From NCBI GenBank assembly GCA_016793325.1, contig JAEUKI010000077.1, positions 186,001-250,000 of the forward strand: a stretch of 64,000 nucleotides of DNA. Direction: 5' to 3'. Below are positions 19,869 through 28,700 of this stretch, piece by piece (within the stretch, counting starts at the first letter, position 1; each line of letters opens with the position of its first letter). The stretch is from Myxococcales bacterium (GTDB taxonomy: Bacteria > Myxococcota_A > Polyangia > Polyangiales > Ga0077539). The notes below the pieces were generated by a model. The model was not told where the DNA came from and searched no databases. It saw only the letters and a program-made list of their open reading frames with translations. The translations under genes and the position numbers were made by a program.

Positions 19869-20503
19869 CGCGCACCGATCGCTTTCACGGCCGCGCGAGC
19901 CTCGGCGACGGCGAGATCGAATCGCGTCAGGCCATCGCAGAGATCGATCGCGCAGGGGTCCGGGTAGAGCGTGCGAAGGGGCGCGGCGAACGCCGCGTAC
20001 ACGAGCGTGATGTCTTCAGCACCGCGAGCCTGAGCGACGGCTTGCGCTGCATGCTTAAACGCATGCCAAGTGCTCCCCGCAGCGGCGGCTTGCGCTGCGG
20101 GATCCGAGGTTCCTAGGGCCCAGGAGTCTCGAACAACATTTGACGCAAAGCTCCGCGCCGCCCACCACTCGGGATCGGTTGCGTTGCCGCGAGCCCACGC
20201 GAGCCGAACGCGGAGGCACTCTGTCACCCGCGGGTCATTGGTCAGGTGCGACACACTCTCGGCGCAAACAAGAATCCCGAGCTCGCGCCCGCGGTCGGAT
20301 GAGTCAATCCTCAGCGAGATGAGCCCCGTTACCGTTGACGACCACCAATCGCGCAGCGCTCCGCGAAGCGCCGGGTGGTCGGGGTGATCGATGGCATCAA
20401 CGAACGCGCTGTTGAGCGGACGCCCGGCGAGTGCCAGGGCTCGCTTGCGAACGAAAGCGCGCTCTGGTCCGCGAAGTTTCTCGTAGAGAGAGAGGGCGCT
20501 CAT
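19865..20503 (-). CDS. Hypothetical early phage protein
   Basis: This 212-residue protein is mainly helical, rich in Ala and Trp, and starts MSALSLYEKLRGPERAF. The start at 20503 is set by the TGATG junction with the upstream zinc-binding protein; the longer open frame upstream is its shadow. No family or catalytic motif is recognised. Confidence 0.65.
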   Translation of the reverse strand: MSALSLYEKLRGPERAFVRKRALALAGRPLNSAFVDAIDHPDHPALRGALRDWWSSTVTGLISLRIDSSDRGRELGILVCAESVSHLTNDPRVTECLRVRLAWARGNATDPEWWAARSFASNVVRDSWALGTSDPAAQAAAAGSTWHAFKHAAQAVAQARGAEDITLVYAAFAAPLRTLYPDPCAIDLCDGLTRFDLAVAEARAAVKAIGAR

Positions 20504-20931
20504 CACGCCGCCCTCTGCGCACGCGCCCGCTCTTGCTCGAGGCGCCGGACGCGATCGAGGATTCGCTCCCAGAACGCGGGCAACCAGTCGTCGCCGATCG
20601 CTTGTGCTCGCGCGAGGTACGCGTTGCGGCGCGTCGGGTCGTAGCTCTCCAGTCCGTACATGAGCTCCGAGCGCGCGGCGTCGGCGAGCGCAACGCGCGC
20701 CTCGAGGATCGTCAGTGAGCCGTGGCCCCCGCAGCGGTCGCACATGCGCGCGTCGCAGTGCATGACGCCGTCCGTCCACTCGTTCTGCGGACGGACACCG
20801 AGCCCAGCGCAGCTCTCGCAGCGATACGGGCGCTCGAACGCCTCGAGGCAACCCGAGCAGAGCCCGTTCACGCGCTGCTCACTTGCGCCGCATTCGATGC
20901 ACGGATTTTGAATGTCTGTGTCGAGATTCAT
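20503..20931 (-). CDS. Zinc-ribbon protein with DnaJ-like CxxCxGxG repeats
   Basis: This 142-residue protein starts at ATG 20931 with GGGAG upstream. The N-terminus has two CxxC pairs (CIEC and CSGC), and a second module has CESCAGLG and CDRCGGHG, similar to the zinc repeats of the DnaJ cysteine-rich domain. The remainder is helical. It probably binds zinc and a protein or nucleic acid partner. There is no J-domain, so it is not a full co-chaperone. Confidence 0.7.
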   Translation of the reverse strand: MNLDTDIQNPCIECGASEQRVNGLCSGCLEAFERPYRCESCAGLGVRPQNEWTDGVMHCDARMCDRCGGHGSLTILEARVALADAARSELMYGLESYDPTRRNAYLARAQAIGDDWLPAFWERILDRVRRLEQERARAQRAA

Positions 20932-21040
20932 GGTCACTCCCGAGCGCGCCGATGGAGGCGGTGCGACTCGATGGAGGCTCGTGCTGTGCGGGCGTCGTCC
21001 GATCCGCGTCACGAGCCCCCATCGGGGCGCACCCCTTCGC

Positions 21041-21232
21041 TCAGCCGAGCGAGCGCTTCGCCCAGAGCGCCGCGGTCTCTTTCATCACCCCTGCGCGGTG
21101 CTGCGCGTACTCGTCGCTCACGCGGCGCGCGTGCTTCGCCGCGCACTTCGCGCAGCGCTGGTCATGCGCCGCGCTCGCCAACGCCACCCCGCAGTCACCG
21201 CAGTACCCGAAACCAGCCGTCGACAGGTTCAT
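21041..21232 (-). CDS. Small zinc-ribbon protein, first gene of the leftward operon
   Basis: This 63-residue protein has CGDC and CAKC, a single zinc-ribbon knuckle pair. ATG 21232 has GGAG six bases upstream; GTG 21235 is the alternative. It is the first gene after the leftward promoter PL, with a leader of about 40 nt, so it is likely made earliest in infection. Function unknown; small zinc proteins at this position are often regulators. Confidence 0.7.
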   Translation of the reverse strand: MNLSTAGFGYCGDCGVALASAAHDQRCAKCAAKHARRVSDEYAQHRAGVMKETAALWAKRSLG

Positions 21233-21280
21233 CACTCGCTCCGTCCGGCGCCGCGTGGAGTGCGGTGCGGGACGGATAGA

Positions 21281-21309
21281 CAGATAGCGTTAGCGCTAGC
21301 GTGCGTCAA
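21281..21309 (-). promoter_or_regulatory. Candidate PL promoter of the leftward operon
   Basis: On the minus strand TTGACG (21304-21309) and TATCTG (21281-21286) are spaced by exactly 17 bp. The upstream context GCTAAnnTATTGACG is shared with PR. One operator palindrome lies in the spacer and another abuts the -35. Confidence 0.65.
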
Positions 21310-21323
21310 TAGTTTAGCGCTAA
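21290..21323. promoter_or_regulatory. Left operator region with TTAGCGCTAA palindromes
   Basis: TTAGCGCTAG at 21290-21299 and the perfect palindrome TTAGCGCTAA at 21314-21323 have centres 24 bp apart. They bracket the -35 of PL. The same half-site GCTAA recurs several times between the repressor and Cro-like genes, so these are likely binding sites of the phage repressor and/or Cro-like protein. Confidence 0.7.
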
Positions 21324-21353
21324 GACAATGATGATTGTGATAGAGACGCGAAA

Positions 21354-21911
21354 CTACGCGGCTTCTTCGGCTCGTCGAAGAAGCCGCGCGCGCGCTTCCG
21401 CGGCGCGAATCGGTATGCGCCACGGAACCGCCTGAAGAACCGCGAGGCTCGTGATGGTACGGCCTGCAGGAACGCTCGCGAGGCGCGTGCGCGGACACAG
21501 CAACGCGAGGCCGAGGTACCCAATCTCGCCGTGCGGCGCGTGCGGCAGCCGTTCGTGACTAAGCTCGTGCGCGAGCGTGAGCAATCGCTCCGTCGCGCTC
21601 ATGCCTTCGCACAGAAAGATCGTGCGCAACGCGTCGACCCAAAGCGCGAAGCGCGGCGCGTCGAGCCATCGAGCGACCACAACGCGCAAGCCTCGCGAGC
21701 GCGCGATTCGATCCATAGGGGCCTCAGCTTCGGCGTAGCTATCGACGTCGTTCGAAGGGCGAAGCGACAACGGCGGAACGGCAATCATTCGCGCGGCCTC
21801 GTGCATCGCGTCCGCACAATCCTCGAGGAACCATGCGGCGTCTGGTTCTGGACCGTTTTCCGCGGCGAGCTCGAGCTGTTCAACGATCTTGTCCAGGCGA
21901 GACCTGTACAT
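21354..21911 (-). CDS. ImmA/IrrE-like metallopeptidase
   Basis: The product has 185 residues from ATG 21911, which follows GGGGAAG; an ATG at 21959 without a ribosome site would add 16 residues. The motif LTLAHELSHERLPHA holds the HExxH zinc site. In ICEBs1-type elements ImmA cleaves the repressor ImmR to trigger induction. Here the gene lies just downstream of the repressor gene on the same strand, so repressor cleavage is a reasonable role. The N-terminal 60 residues are helical. Confidence 0.75.
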   Translation of the reverse strand: MYRSRLDKIVEQLELAAENGPEPDAAWFLEDCADAMHEAARMIAVPPLSLRPSNDVDSYAEAEAPMDRIARSRGLRVVVARWLDAPRFALWVDALRTIFLCEGMSATERLLTLAHELSHERLPHAPHGEIGYLGLALLCPRTRLASVPAGRTITSLAVLQAVPWRIPIRAAEARARLLRRAEEAA

Positions 21912-21989
21912 GTGCTTCCCCACGATATCGCGCGCAGCTCGTGACTCCGCTCGATGCATGCGCGGCCGACAGAAGGTGACAGATTACAT

Positions 21990-22490
21990 TCAGCGAGACG
22001 GCGGCTTCGCGCTCGGGTCCGCGTGGTTTGCGATCAGCGTCGCGAGTTCGACGAGCATCGACACCGAGGGCGGGACGTTTGCCGAGCTCAGCGGGTTCGA
22101 CGCGCGAACATGCGGCCACACCCACTCGGGCACATCGGCGCCGTCGCGCGCGAGCTGTTTTCGCGCGCGCCGTTCTTGGTCGGGGTAGCCGCGCATCGCG
22201 CCGAGTGTTTCGGGGATGCCCTCGCTCCCGAGCTCGGTGCTTGGCGTTGGTGTCTCCGGCGTGCTTGGCCGCGCTGGCTCGGGCTCTCCAACGCCATCAA
22301 CGAGCCACGCCATGCTGACATCGGCGGCTCCGGCGATCGCGGCCAACGTGTCGCGTTGGGGGTTCTTCACCCTGCCGTGCAGCAGATGCCCGACGTGACC
22401 CGGGGCCAGGCCTGCCTTGGTGCTCAGCGCGGTGGCGCTGACGTCGCGGTGCTTCAGCACCCATTGAATTCGGTCGGCGAGCGTCTCCAC
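21990..22490 (-). CDS. CI-like phage repressor (XRE family)
   Basis: This 166-residue protein starts at GTG 22490. An XRE helix-turn-helix covers about residues 3-65 (VSATALSTKAGLAPGHVGHL). A Pro/Thr-rich linker leads to a short helical C-terminus that lacks the Ser-Lys protease of LexA-type repressors. It would therefore not self-cleave, which fits the adjacent ImmA-like protease. It is divergent to the Cro-like gene with operators between. The ribosome site is weak. Confidence 0.8.
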   Translation of the reverse strand: METLADRIQWVLKHRDVSATALSTKAGLAPGHVGHLLHGRVKNPQRDTLAAIAGAADVSMAWLVDGVGEPEPARPSTPETPTPSTELGSEGIPETLGAMRGYPDQERRARKQLARDGADVPEWVWPHVRASNPLSSANVPPSVSMLVELATLIANHADPSAKPPSR

Positions 22491-22512
22491 GGCCGACAGG
22501 ATACCACCGGGC

Positions 22513-22573
22513 GCTAACACAGTAGTGCTAGCCGATCCGCTAAGGTATTGACGTCTTAGCGATCTCACGCTAA
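22513..22573. promoter_or_regulatory. Right operator region between repressor and Cro-like gene
   Basis: Five half-sites match the left operator palindromes: GCTAA at 22513-22517, GCTAG at 22527-22531, GCTAA at 22539-22543, TTAGC at 22556-22560 and GCTAA at 22569-22573. The fourth lies in the PR spacer, the fifth overlaps its -10 and the third abuts its -35. This arrangement would allow graded repression. Confidence 0.65.
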
Positions 22574-22576
22574 ACG
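22548..22576 (+). promoter_or_regulatory. Candidate PR promoter of the rightward early operon
   Basis: TTGACG at 22548-22553, a 17-bp spacer and TAAACG at 22571-22576. The predicted start point is only about 5 nt before the Cro-like ATG at 22588, so the message would be almost leaderless. The same GCTAAnnTATTGACG context is seen at PL. Confidence 0.6.
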
Positions 22577-22587
22577 TTTGGTCCGAC

Positions 22588-22878
22588 ATGAGTACCCTCG
22601 TTTCGGCCCGTCTGGGCAAGCTGTGTGAGGACGCTGGCGTGTCGCACGAGAGCGTGTCGCTTTCGGCGGGGCTTGCTGGCGGACACGTTGGGCTGATCGT
22701 AAGCGGTCGCGTAAAGCGGCCCTCCGCGGACGTGCTCGCGAAGATCGCGGACGTGCTCGGCGTGTCGCTCGACTGGATTGTTCTTGGTCGAGGGGACAGC
22801 CCCGACCCGTCCGTCGTTCGCATCAAAGTGAGAGAGCGCGCGGCGAGCCGCACGCGAGCGACAACCGAGGCCGCATGA
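22588..22878 (+). CDS. Cro-like XRE-family regulator
   Basis: This 96-residue protein has an HTH at about residues 15-70 (VSHESVSLSAGLAGGHVGL, then RPSADVLAKIADVLGVSLDW). It is paralogous in layout to the repressor across the divergent promoter region. As the first gene from PR it is placed like lambda cro. There is no clear Shine-Dalgarno site, consistent with near-leaderless translation. Confidence 0.8.
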   Translation: MSTLVSARLGKLCEDAGVSHESVSLSAGLAGGHVGLIVSGRVKRPSADVLAKIADVLGVSLDWIVLGRGDSPDPSVVRIKVRERAASRTRATTEAA

Positions 22879-23153
22879 TGGCCACGCCAACGCCACGCGA
22901 CATGATCGCTCGCGCGATCGTGCGTGACCTGCACGACCGCATCGACACGCAGAGCGGCGTGCTTCTGCACGCGTGCTTCGTCTCGGTCGTGTGTCTGCTC
23001 AGCGTCGGCGCGTACCGCTCGGCGTGGGTGCCGCTGCTCGTGGCCGTGCTCGTCGCGCTCGGGGCGAAGGTGCGGAAGGATCGAGCGCTTCGTTATCTCG
23101 AGCACCCCTCGAAGGTGACGAAACCTGCCGACGAGCGGGAGGGCGGACGATGA
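22875..23153 (+). CDS. Small membrane protein of the rightward early operon
   Basis: This 92-residue protein has two hydrophobic segments close together (about residues 28-45 and 50-64) and a charged C-terminus. The ATG overlaps the Cro-like stop. No family is recognised; superinfection exclusion or membrane anchoring are possibilities only by position. Confidence 0.6.
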   Translation: MMATPTPRDMIARAIVRDLHDRIDTQSGVLLHACFVSVVCLLSVGAYRSAWVPLLVAVLVALGAKVRKDRALRYLEHPSKVTKPADEREGGR

Positions 23154-23629
23154 CGATTCGCCGCCCGGTTCCCGTTCCTCCCGAGGAAGCGATCGAGCTT
23201 TCGGGAGCGATCCTCGATCGCGCGATCGAACGCGCGAAGCTCACGAACGCGGTCGTCGCCACGGCGATCGGCTACGGCGAGCACGGCGAGAGCAAGATCC
23301 GCGAGATGCGCGCGGGGACACGGGCGTTCACGCTGGTGCACTACGCACGCGCGACGGCCTCGTGTCCGCGTCTCGCCCGCGCGCTGCTCGCCGAGATGGG
23401 TGCGGCGATCGAGCCCGATAGCGACGCGACGCCGGCGGTGCACGCCGTGCAAGAGCTCGGGCTCTCGGCGCTCGACCTCGCGCGCGTCTCGATGGGCGCG
23501 TCGCTCGATGGGGTTATCACCCACGACGAGGGCGTCGCCATTCGCGCGCAGTGCTCCCGCGTCACAAACGCGATCGAGAAGGTCGAACGCGCGCTCGTGC
23601 GCGTGTCCGCCGCGAGGCCGGTGGTCTGA
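23150..23629 (+). CDS. Helical early phage protein, possibly CII-like regulator
   Basis: This 159-residue protein is started at ATG 23150, which overlaps the previous stop (ATGA). An N-terminal helix-turn-helix-like segment (KLTNAVVATAIGYGEHGESK) is followed by long helices. The general plan recalls P2/P22-type CII regulatory proteins, but similarity is too weak for assignment. Its place just after the Cro-like operon start fits a regulator. Confidence 0.5.
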   Translation: MTIRRPVPVPPEEAIELSGAILDRAIERAKLTNAVVATAIGYGEHGESKIREMRAGTRAFTLVHYARATASCPRLARALLAEMGAAIEPDSDATPAVHAVQELGLSALDLARVSMGASLDGVITHDEGVAIRAQCSRVTNAIEKVERALVRVSAARPVV

Positions 23630-23925
23630 TGGCAATCGAGTTTCGCGCGCTCGGCGTGGTGATCGTGCACGACGGGTGTGTGCATCGCCCCGCGCTGCTC
23701 TCGCCCGCCGAAGATCGCAGGCTGAATGCAGCGCGCGCCGCGGTGAAAAAGAACCTCCCGCCGATCGCATGGGAGCCGAGCGCGAACGCGGCGCGCGACG
23801 ACATGCTCGACGCGATCGTGTGGTCCTACGAGGTCCAGACGGTCGAGGACGCACGCGCGTCGCTCGCCGAGCTCGAAGCCATGGTCGCAGAGCTCACGGG
23901 AGGCCGCCGTGCTCAGGCTGCGTGA
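23629..23925 (+). CDS. Hypothetical early phage protein
   Basis: This 98-residue protein has a beta-hairpin start (MAIEFRALGVVIVHDG) and a helical, acidic C-terminal half. It is coupled by TGATG to the preceding gene and overlaps the helicase start by 17 nt. No family is recognised. Confidence 0.55.
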   Translation: MAIEFRALGVVIVHDGCVHRPALLSPAEDRRLNAARAAVKKNLPPIAWEPSANAARDDMLDAIVWSYEVQTVEDARASLAELEAMVAELTGGRRAQAA

Positions 23926-25372
23926 ATACCAGCTCCGCGGGATCGAGCAGGCCTCGAAGCGCCTCGCCGCGGGCGTCCGGCGCGTGTGCCTGGTTCTCCC
24001 GACGGGCGGAGGAAAGACCGTCGTCGCGAGCGAGATCATCCGCCGCGCGGTCGCGCGCGGTCGTCGCGTGTTGTTCCTCGCGCATCGCCGCGAGCTGCTC
24101 GACCAGACGCTCAACAAACTGCACGACGCGGGCGTGCATGACGTGGGACTCGTGCTCGCGGGCGAGCGCCAGCGGTACCGGCCGCACGCGCCGGTGCAGG
24201 TCGCGAGCGTGCAGACGCTCGTGCGTCGCGTGATGCCGCCGGCCGAGCTCGTGTTCATCGACGAAGCGCATCACGCGAACGCAGGGAGCTACGAAAAGAT
24301 CCTCGCCAACTACCCAGGCGCGAAGGTGCTCGGGCTCACCGCGACGCCGGTGCGCGACGACGGGCGCGGCCTTGTCGAGCAGTTCGACGAAGCGCTCGTG
24401 ATCGCGACGCCTCGCGAGTTGATCGCAGAGGGCCACCTCGCGAAGCCGAGGGTGTTCGGAGCGCGCGAGCGCGTCGACCTGTCGGGAGTGCATTCCCGCG
24501 GCGGGGACTACGTGCCGCATGAGCTCGAGCGCGAGATGATGAAGAGCCGCCTCATCGGCGACATCGTCGAGCACTGGATTCGGCTCGCACACGATCGAAC
24601 CACCGTCGTGTTCGCGACGTCGGTCGCGCACTCGCAGAAGATCGTCGAAGCGTTCCGCGCGCAGGGCGTGATCGCCGAACACCTCGACGGCACAACGCCG
24701 ATGGACGAGCGCCGGGCGATCCTCGCGCGGCTCGCGAGCGGAGCCACCGAGGTCGTGAGCAACTGCGCGGTGCTCACCGAAGGGTGGGACCTCCCGCGCT
24801 GCAAGTGCGTGATCCTCGCGCGCCCAACGCAGTCGCTCTCGCTCTATCTGCAAATGGCCGGGCGCGGCCTGCGCCCGTGGGAGGGCATCGATCCGATGCT
24901 CCTCGATCACGGCGAGTGCGTCGACCGGCATGGATTCCCGCAGGACGAGCGCGATTGGCCGAGCTACTTTGCCGGGAAGAAGCGCGGCGCGAACGACAGC
25001 GCGCCCGTGAAGGACTGCCCGAGCTGCTACGCGATCGTCCCGGCAGCGCAGAAGGTTTGCGATGCGTGCGGCCACGTGTTCGTGACAGAGCCGCGCGACG
25101 GACCGGTGCAGGTCGACGACGAGCTCGTCGAGCGCACGAGCGCGCAAGAGCGTCCGGTGGACGAGCGGCGCGCCTGGTACGCGCAGACGCTCGCCGAGGG
25201 CGCGCGCAGCCTGAAGAAGCTCGGGTGGTGCCGCCACCGCTTCAGCGAGCGATACGGACACTGGCCTGCGTTTCACGAGCTCGAGCGCGAGTACTACCCG
25301 CGCGAGGCTCCGCCGGACAAGCTGCAGGGCGTCCCCTCGTGGCTCGCGGACCAGCTCCGGGAGGTTGGGTGA
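23909..25372 (+). CDS. SF2 DEAD/DEAH-box helicase with zinc ribbon
   Basis: This 487-residue protein starts at GTG 23909 behind GGGAGG. It is a superfamily 2 helicase: motif I PTGGGKT (about 32-38), motif II DEAH (about 117-120), motif III LTATP and motif VI QMAGRGLRPW (about 318-327). A zinc ribbon (CPSC and CDAC, about 369-389) and a helical tail follow. Such phage helicases act in replication restart or origin opening. It is coupled to the VRR-NUC gene by TGATG. Confidence 0.9.
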   Translation: MLRLREYQLRGIEQASKRLAAGVRRVCLVLPTGGGKTVVASEIIRRAVARGRRVLFLAHRRELLDQTLNKLHDAGVHDVGLVLAGERQRYRPHAPVQVASVQTLVRRVMPPAELVFIDEAHHANAGSYEKILANYPGAKVLGLTATPVRDDGRGLVEQFDEALVIATPRELIAEGHLAKPRVFGARERVDLSGVHSRGGDYVPHELEREMMKSRLIGDIVEHWIRLAHDRTTVVFATSVAHSQKIVEAFRAQGVIAEHLDGTTPMDERRAILARLASGATEVVSNCAVLTEGWDLPRCKCVILARPTQSLSLYLQMAGRGLRPWEGIDPMLLDHGECVDRHGFPQDERDWPSYFAGKKRGANDSAPVKDCPSCYAIVPAAQKVCDACGHVFVTEPRDGPVQVDDELVERTSAQERPVDERRAWYAQTLAEGARSLKKLGWCRHRFSERYGHWPAFHELEREYYPREAPPDKLQGVPSWLADQLREVG

Positions 25373-25734
25373 TGCGCGAGCAGGTCTTTCAGAACCGGCT
25401 GCTCGTCGCGCTCTCGAAGATCGAGGGCGTGCGCGTGTGGCGGCAGAACGCCGGGAAGGTCGTTGCGCGACGAGGAGCCGTGAAGGGCGCACCGAAGGGC
25501 GCCGCGGACATCACGGGGATCATCGCGCCCGAAGGGTGGCGGATCGAGATCGAAGTGAAGGCCTCGGTCACGGGCATCACGAGACAGCAAATCAAGTGGC
25601 TTGAGACGATGCGCGAGCGCGGCGCTGTCGTGCTCGTCGCGCGGTACCGAGAGGAGCTCTCCGCCGAAGAGAACATCGCCGCCGTCTGCGAGTCGCTCAC
25701 CGAGTCGATCGTCACGAGAAGGAAGCGAGGGTGA
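25372..25734 (+). CDS. VRR-NUC domain nuclease
   Basis: This 120-residue protein has the compact VRR-NUC core: VWRQNAGKV near residue 22, GAPKGAADITGI (about 38-49) and IEIEVKAS (about 58-65) giving the PD-(D/E)XK catalytic residues. Stand-alone VRR-NUC proteins often lie next to phage SF2 helicases, as here, and cleave branched or junction DNA. It is coupled both to the helicase (TGATG) and to the following primase gene (GTGA). Confidence 0.85.
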   Translation: MREQVFQNRLLVALSKIEGVRVWRQNAGKVVARRGAVKGAPKGAADITGIIAPEGWRIEIEVKASVTGITRQQIKWLETMRERGAVVLVARYREELSAEENIAAVCESLTESIVTRRKRG

Positions 25735-28700
25735 TTCGCGTGGCAGTGCTCGGAGGCAATCGCGCGACCGCAGTGCACGCCCCGGGCGTCGCGCTGGCGT
25801 CTTGCGCGTCGCGCGAATGCGAGAGTCATACAAGCGACTGGCGAGCGCCGCCGGGCTCGCCCTCGAACACGCACAACGTCGGCGCGTTGATGAAGGTCGT
25901 CCCGCTCATGACGATGCTCTCAACGCTCTACCCCGTCGAAGCGCACTTCGCGGCGTACGTCCTCTCGCGCGACGGCGCGGTGCTCGAACGGCAACCGCGC
26001 ATCGCGAAGGACGCGCTTCCGTGGCTCCGGTCCGAAGGCTTCGAGCTCCGCTCGCAGCTCTTTGTCGCCGACGTCGACACGCCCGAGCATCAGCCGTGGA
26101 CCACCGCGCAACTCGACGAGCTCGAGCGCGTGTGGAACGGCGGCGCGTCGATGCTCGACACGTGCGGGTTCTATCTCAGCCCGCGCGGCCTGCGCGTGCT
26201 GCAGCCGACCGCCGAGCTGCTCGACGTCGAGGAGCACGAGGCTCGCCAGCGCGCCTGGCTGCGCGCGCTCGCGTCGGTCCACCCGCTTTTCGCGCGCGCC
26301 GCCGAGGTGCACGATTGGACGCGCCTCTCGCGCGTGCCGCACTACCACCGCGACCTTTCGCTCGTGCGCTCTCCGTGGATCGACGTGACGCGCATGGTGC
26401 GCATCGATCCTCCCGAGCCCGATCGCGTGGTGCGTCGTGCGCGAGCTTCGAGCGCGCCGGGCGGTTCGGGCGCGCCGGTGTCCTTCTCCGATTCGGTGCC
26501 TCGCGGCTGGGAGCCAATCGCCGACGCGCTCGGCGCTGCGATCCGCGACACCGTCACCGAGCGTTGGCGTGACTGCTACCTCGCGCTCGCCGGCGCGCTC
26601 ATCGAGCGATCGTGTCCGCCCGAGGGCGTTCCCGCGGTGATCGCGCGCGCGCACCTGGTCGACACGCAGTGGGGCCAATACCTCGCGGACCGCGTCACGA
26701 TCGCGCGAACGACAGTGCAGCGCCACGCGCAAGGCCTGCCGAACGCCGGATACAACGCGCTGCGCGCGAGTCACCCCGCTGTCGCCACGGTGCTCGACGA
26801 GTGCACGACCGAGGGCGCCACGCGCCGCGTGCTCGCGCAGCTCGCGCAGAACACAGCGCCGACGATGACCCTCGAGGAAGGGCGCGCGGCGCTCGCCGAC
26901 GTGCTCGAGCGGCCGTACGGCGTGACGCTCGTGATCGGTCCGCCGGGCCTCGGCAAGAGCTCGTCGACCGTCGCGCGCGTCCGTCGCCTCCCCGTGATCG
27001 TCGATCGCGCGACGCCCGGCTCGCGCTGGGGCTACTCGGTCCCGACACACAAGCTGGCGTCGCAGCTTCGCGAGCAAGCCCCCGAGCGCGCGGCGCGTCT
27101 CTTCGGGCCCCTCGCCCACACGACCGAGGGGCGGCCGACGTGCATCCACCACGAAGCCGCGAGCGCGTGGGCGCAGGGAGCGCAATCGATCGAGCTCGAC
27201 TTCTGCGCGGGTCGCAGGCGCGCCCCGTGCGCAGAATTCAAGACCTGCAAGGCGCGCGAGGGGTGGGAGGGGCCGAAGGGCGCAAACCTCGTGATCGGCC
27301 CGGCCGAGATGCTCGACGCGCTCGACGACGCAGCCGGCCCGCTCGGCGCGCTCGTGATCGACGAACCCCCGGCGCCGTTCACGAGCGATCCCTTCGAGCT
27401 CGAAGAGCTCGAAGGCGCCGCGCGGCACCTCGACGTCTTCGAAGCGGCCTACGCCGACGCGATCGGCCCCGCGCTCCGCGCGCTCGTCGCGTGGCTCGAG
27501 AACGCGCCGAGCGATGCGCGATTGTCGCTCTCGAACGCGCTCCGCGCGGGAGGGGCGAGCGACGCTGAGATCGACGCGGCGCGAGACTCGATTCCCGCGG
27601 GGGCGCGGAGCAAAGCGCCGCCGGTGCTCTGGCGGCACGTTTCGTTCGCCAGGTCGACCCCCTCCCGCGCGGCCGAGATCGGCGCTGCGTCGCGCGTCCT
27701 CGATCTTCTTCGCCGGGGCCTACGCGCACCGGTCGAGCCGATCGCTCGCGCGCAGGTCGAGTACGGCCGACGAACGATCGTCGTCGCCGGCATTCACGAA
27801 GGCCTTCAACGGGCGCTCCGCCGCGAGGGTCCCGTGGTGCTGCTCGACGCGAGCGGTGACGTCTGGCTCGACGCGCTCACGCGCGTGCTCGGATACGAAC
27901 CTCGCGTCGTGCGGTTGCCCGTCGTCGAGGGCGCGCCGATTCACCGCGCGATCCTCCCCGACGCGCGCGCCCGTCGAACGCACTGGCTCCCCAAGAACGC
28001 ACCCGCGTGGGACGCGGGCATCACGTCCGCGCTGCGCACTGCTCTCGCATGGCTGCGCGAGCGCGGCGTGCGCTCGATCGGAGTCATGTCCGCGCAGCAA
28101 ATCACCACGGCAATCGCGCACGCGCTCAACCCTACAGACGCGACGCGAGCGGCCTGGAAGAACCTTGGCTTGACGAAGAAGACCCTTGAGGCCTGCGCGC
28201 CCGAGCTCGCCGAGCTCTTCGCGGGCTTCTCGGTCGTCACCGCCCATTACGGTGCGCTCGAAGGCCTCGACGCGATGATTGGCGTCGACGCGACGCTGAC
28301 GCTCATGGACCCGCGACCAAACCTCGGGGCCGTGCGCGATCAGCTCGAGCTGTGCGGCTCGAAGGCCTCGGACAGCGCGCGGCTCGTCGAGCTCGCGGCC
28401 GCCGAGCTCGAGCAAGCGCACGGAAGGCTGCGCACGATTCACCGTTCGACGGAGGGATACCAACTCCACATCGGCGACGTGGTGCCCCGCGGATGGCATC
28501 AGGCCGCGATTCTTTCGCGCGCCGTTGGGCGTCCCGCGACTGAGCCCGCGATGAGCGCGGCTGAGCTTCGGGCGATCCGCGGAGACCTCCCGGTGCGCGA
28601 GTTCGCGAGCGCGCTCGAGGTCTCCCACGTGACGGTGGTTCGGTACGAGTCGACAGAAAGAGCGATTCCAAGCGACTTCGCGACCAGAGCAAGAGCTCTC

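Noticed and set aside
25601..26572. Alternative plus-strand frame across the nuclease/primase junction (MRESYKRLASAAGLALEHAQ).
   Set aside because: A short stretch looks protein-like, but the frame continues as an Arg-rich shadow of the primase gene and has no ribosome site.
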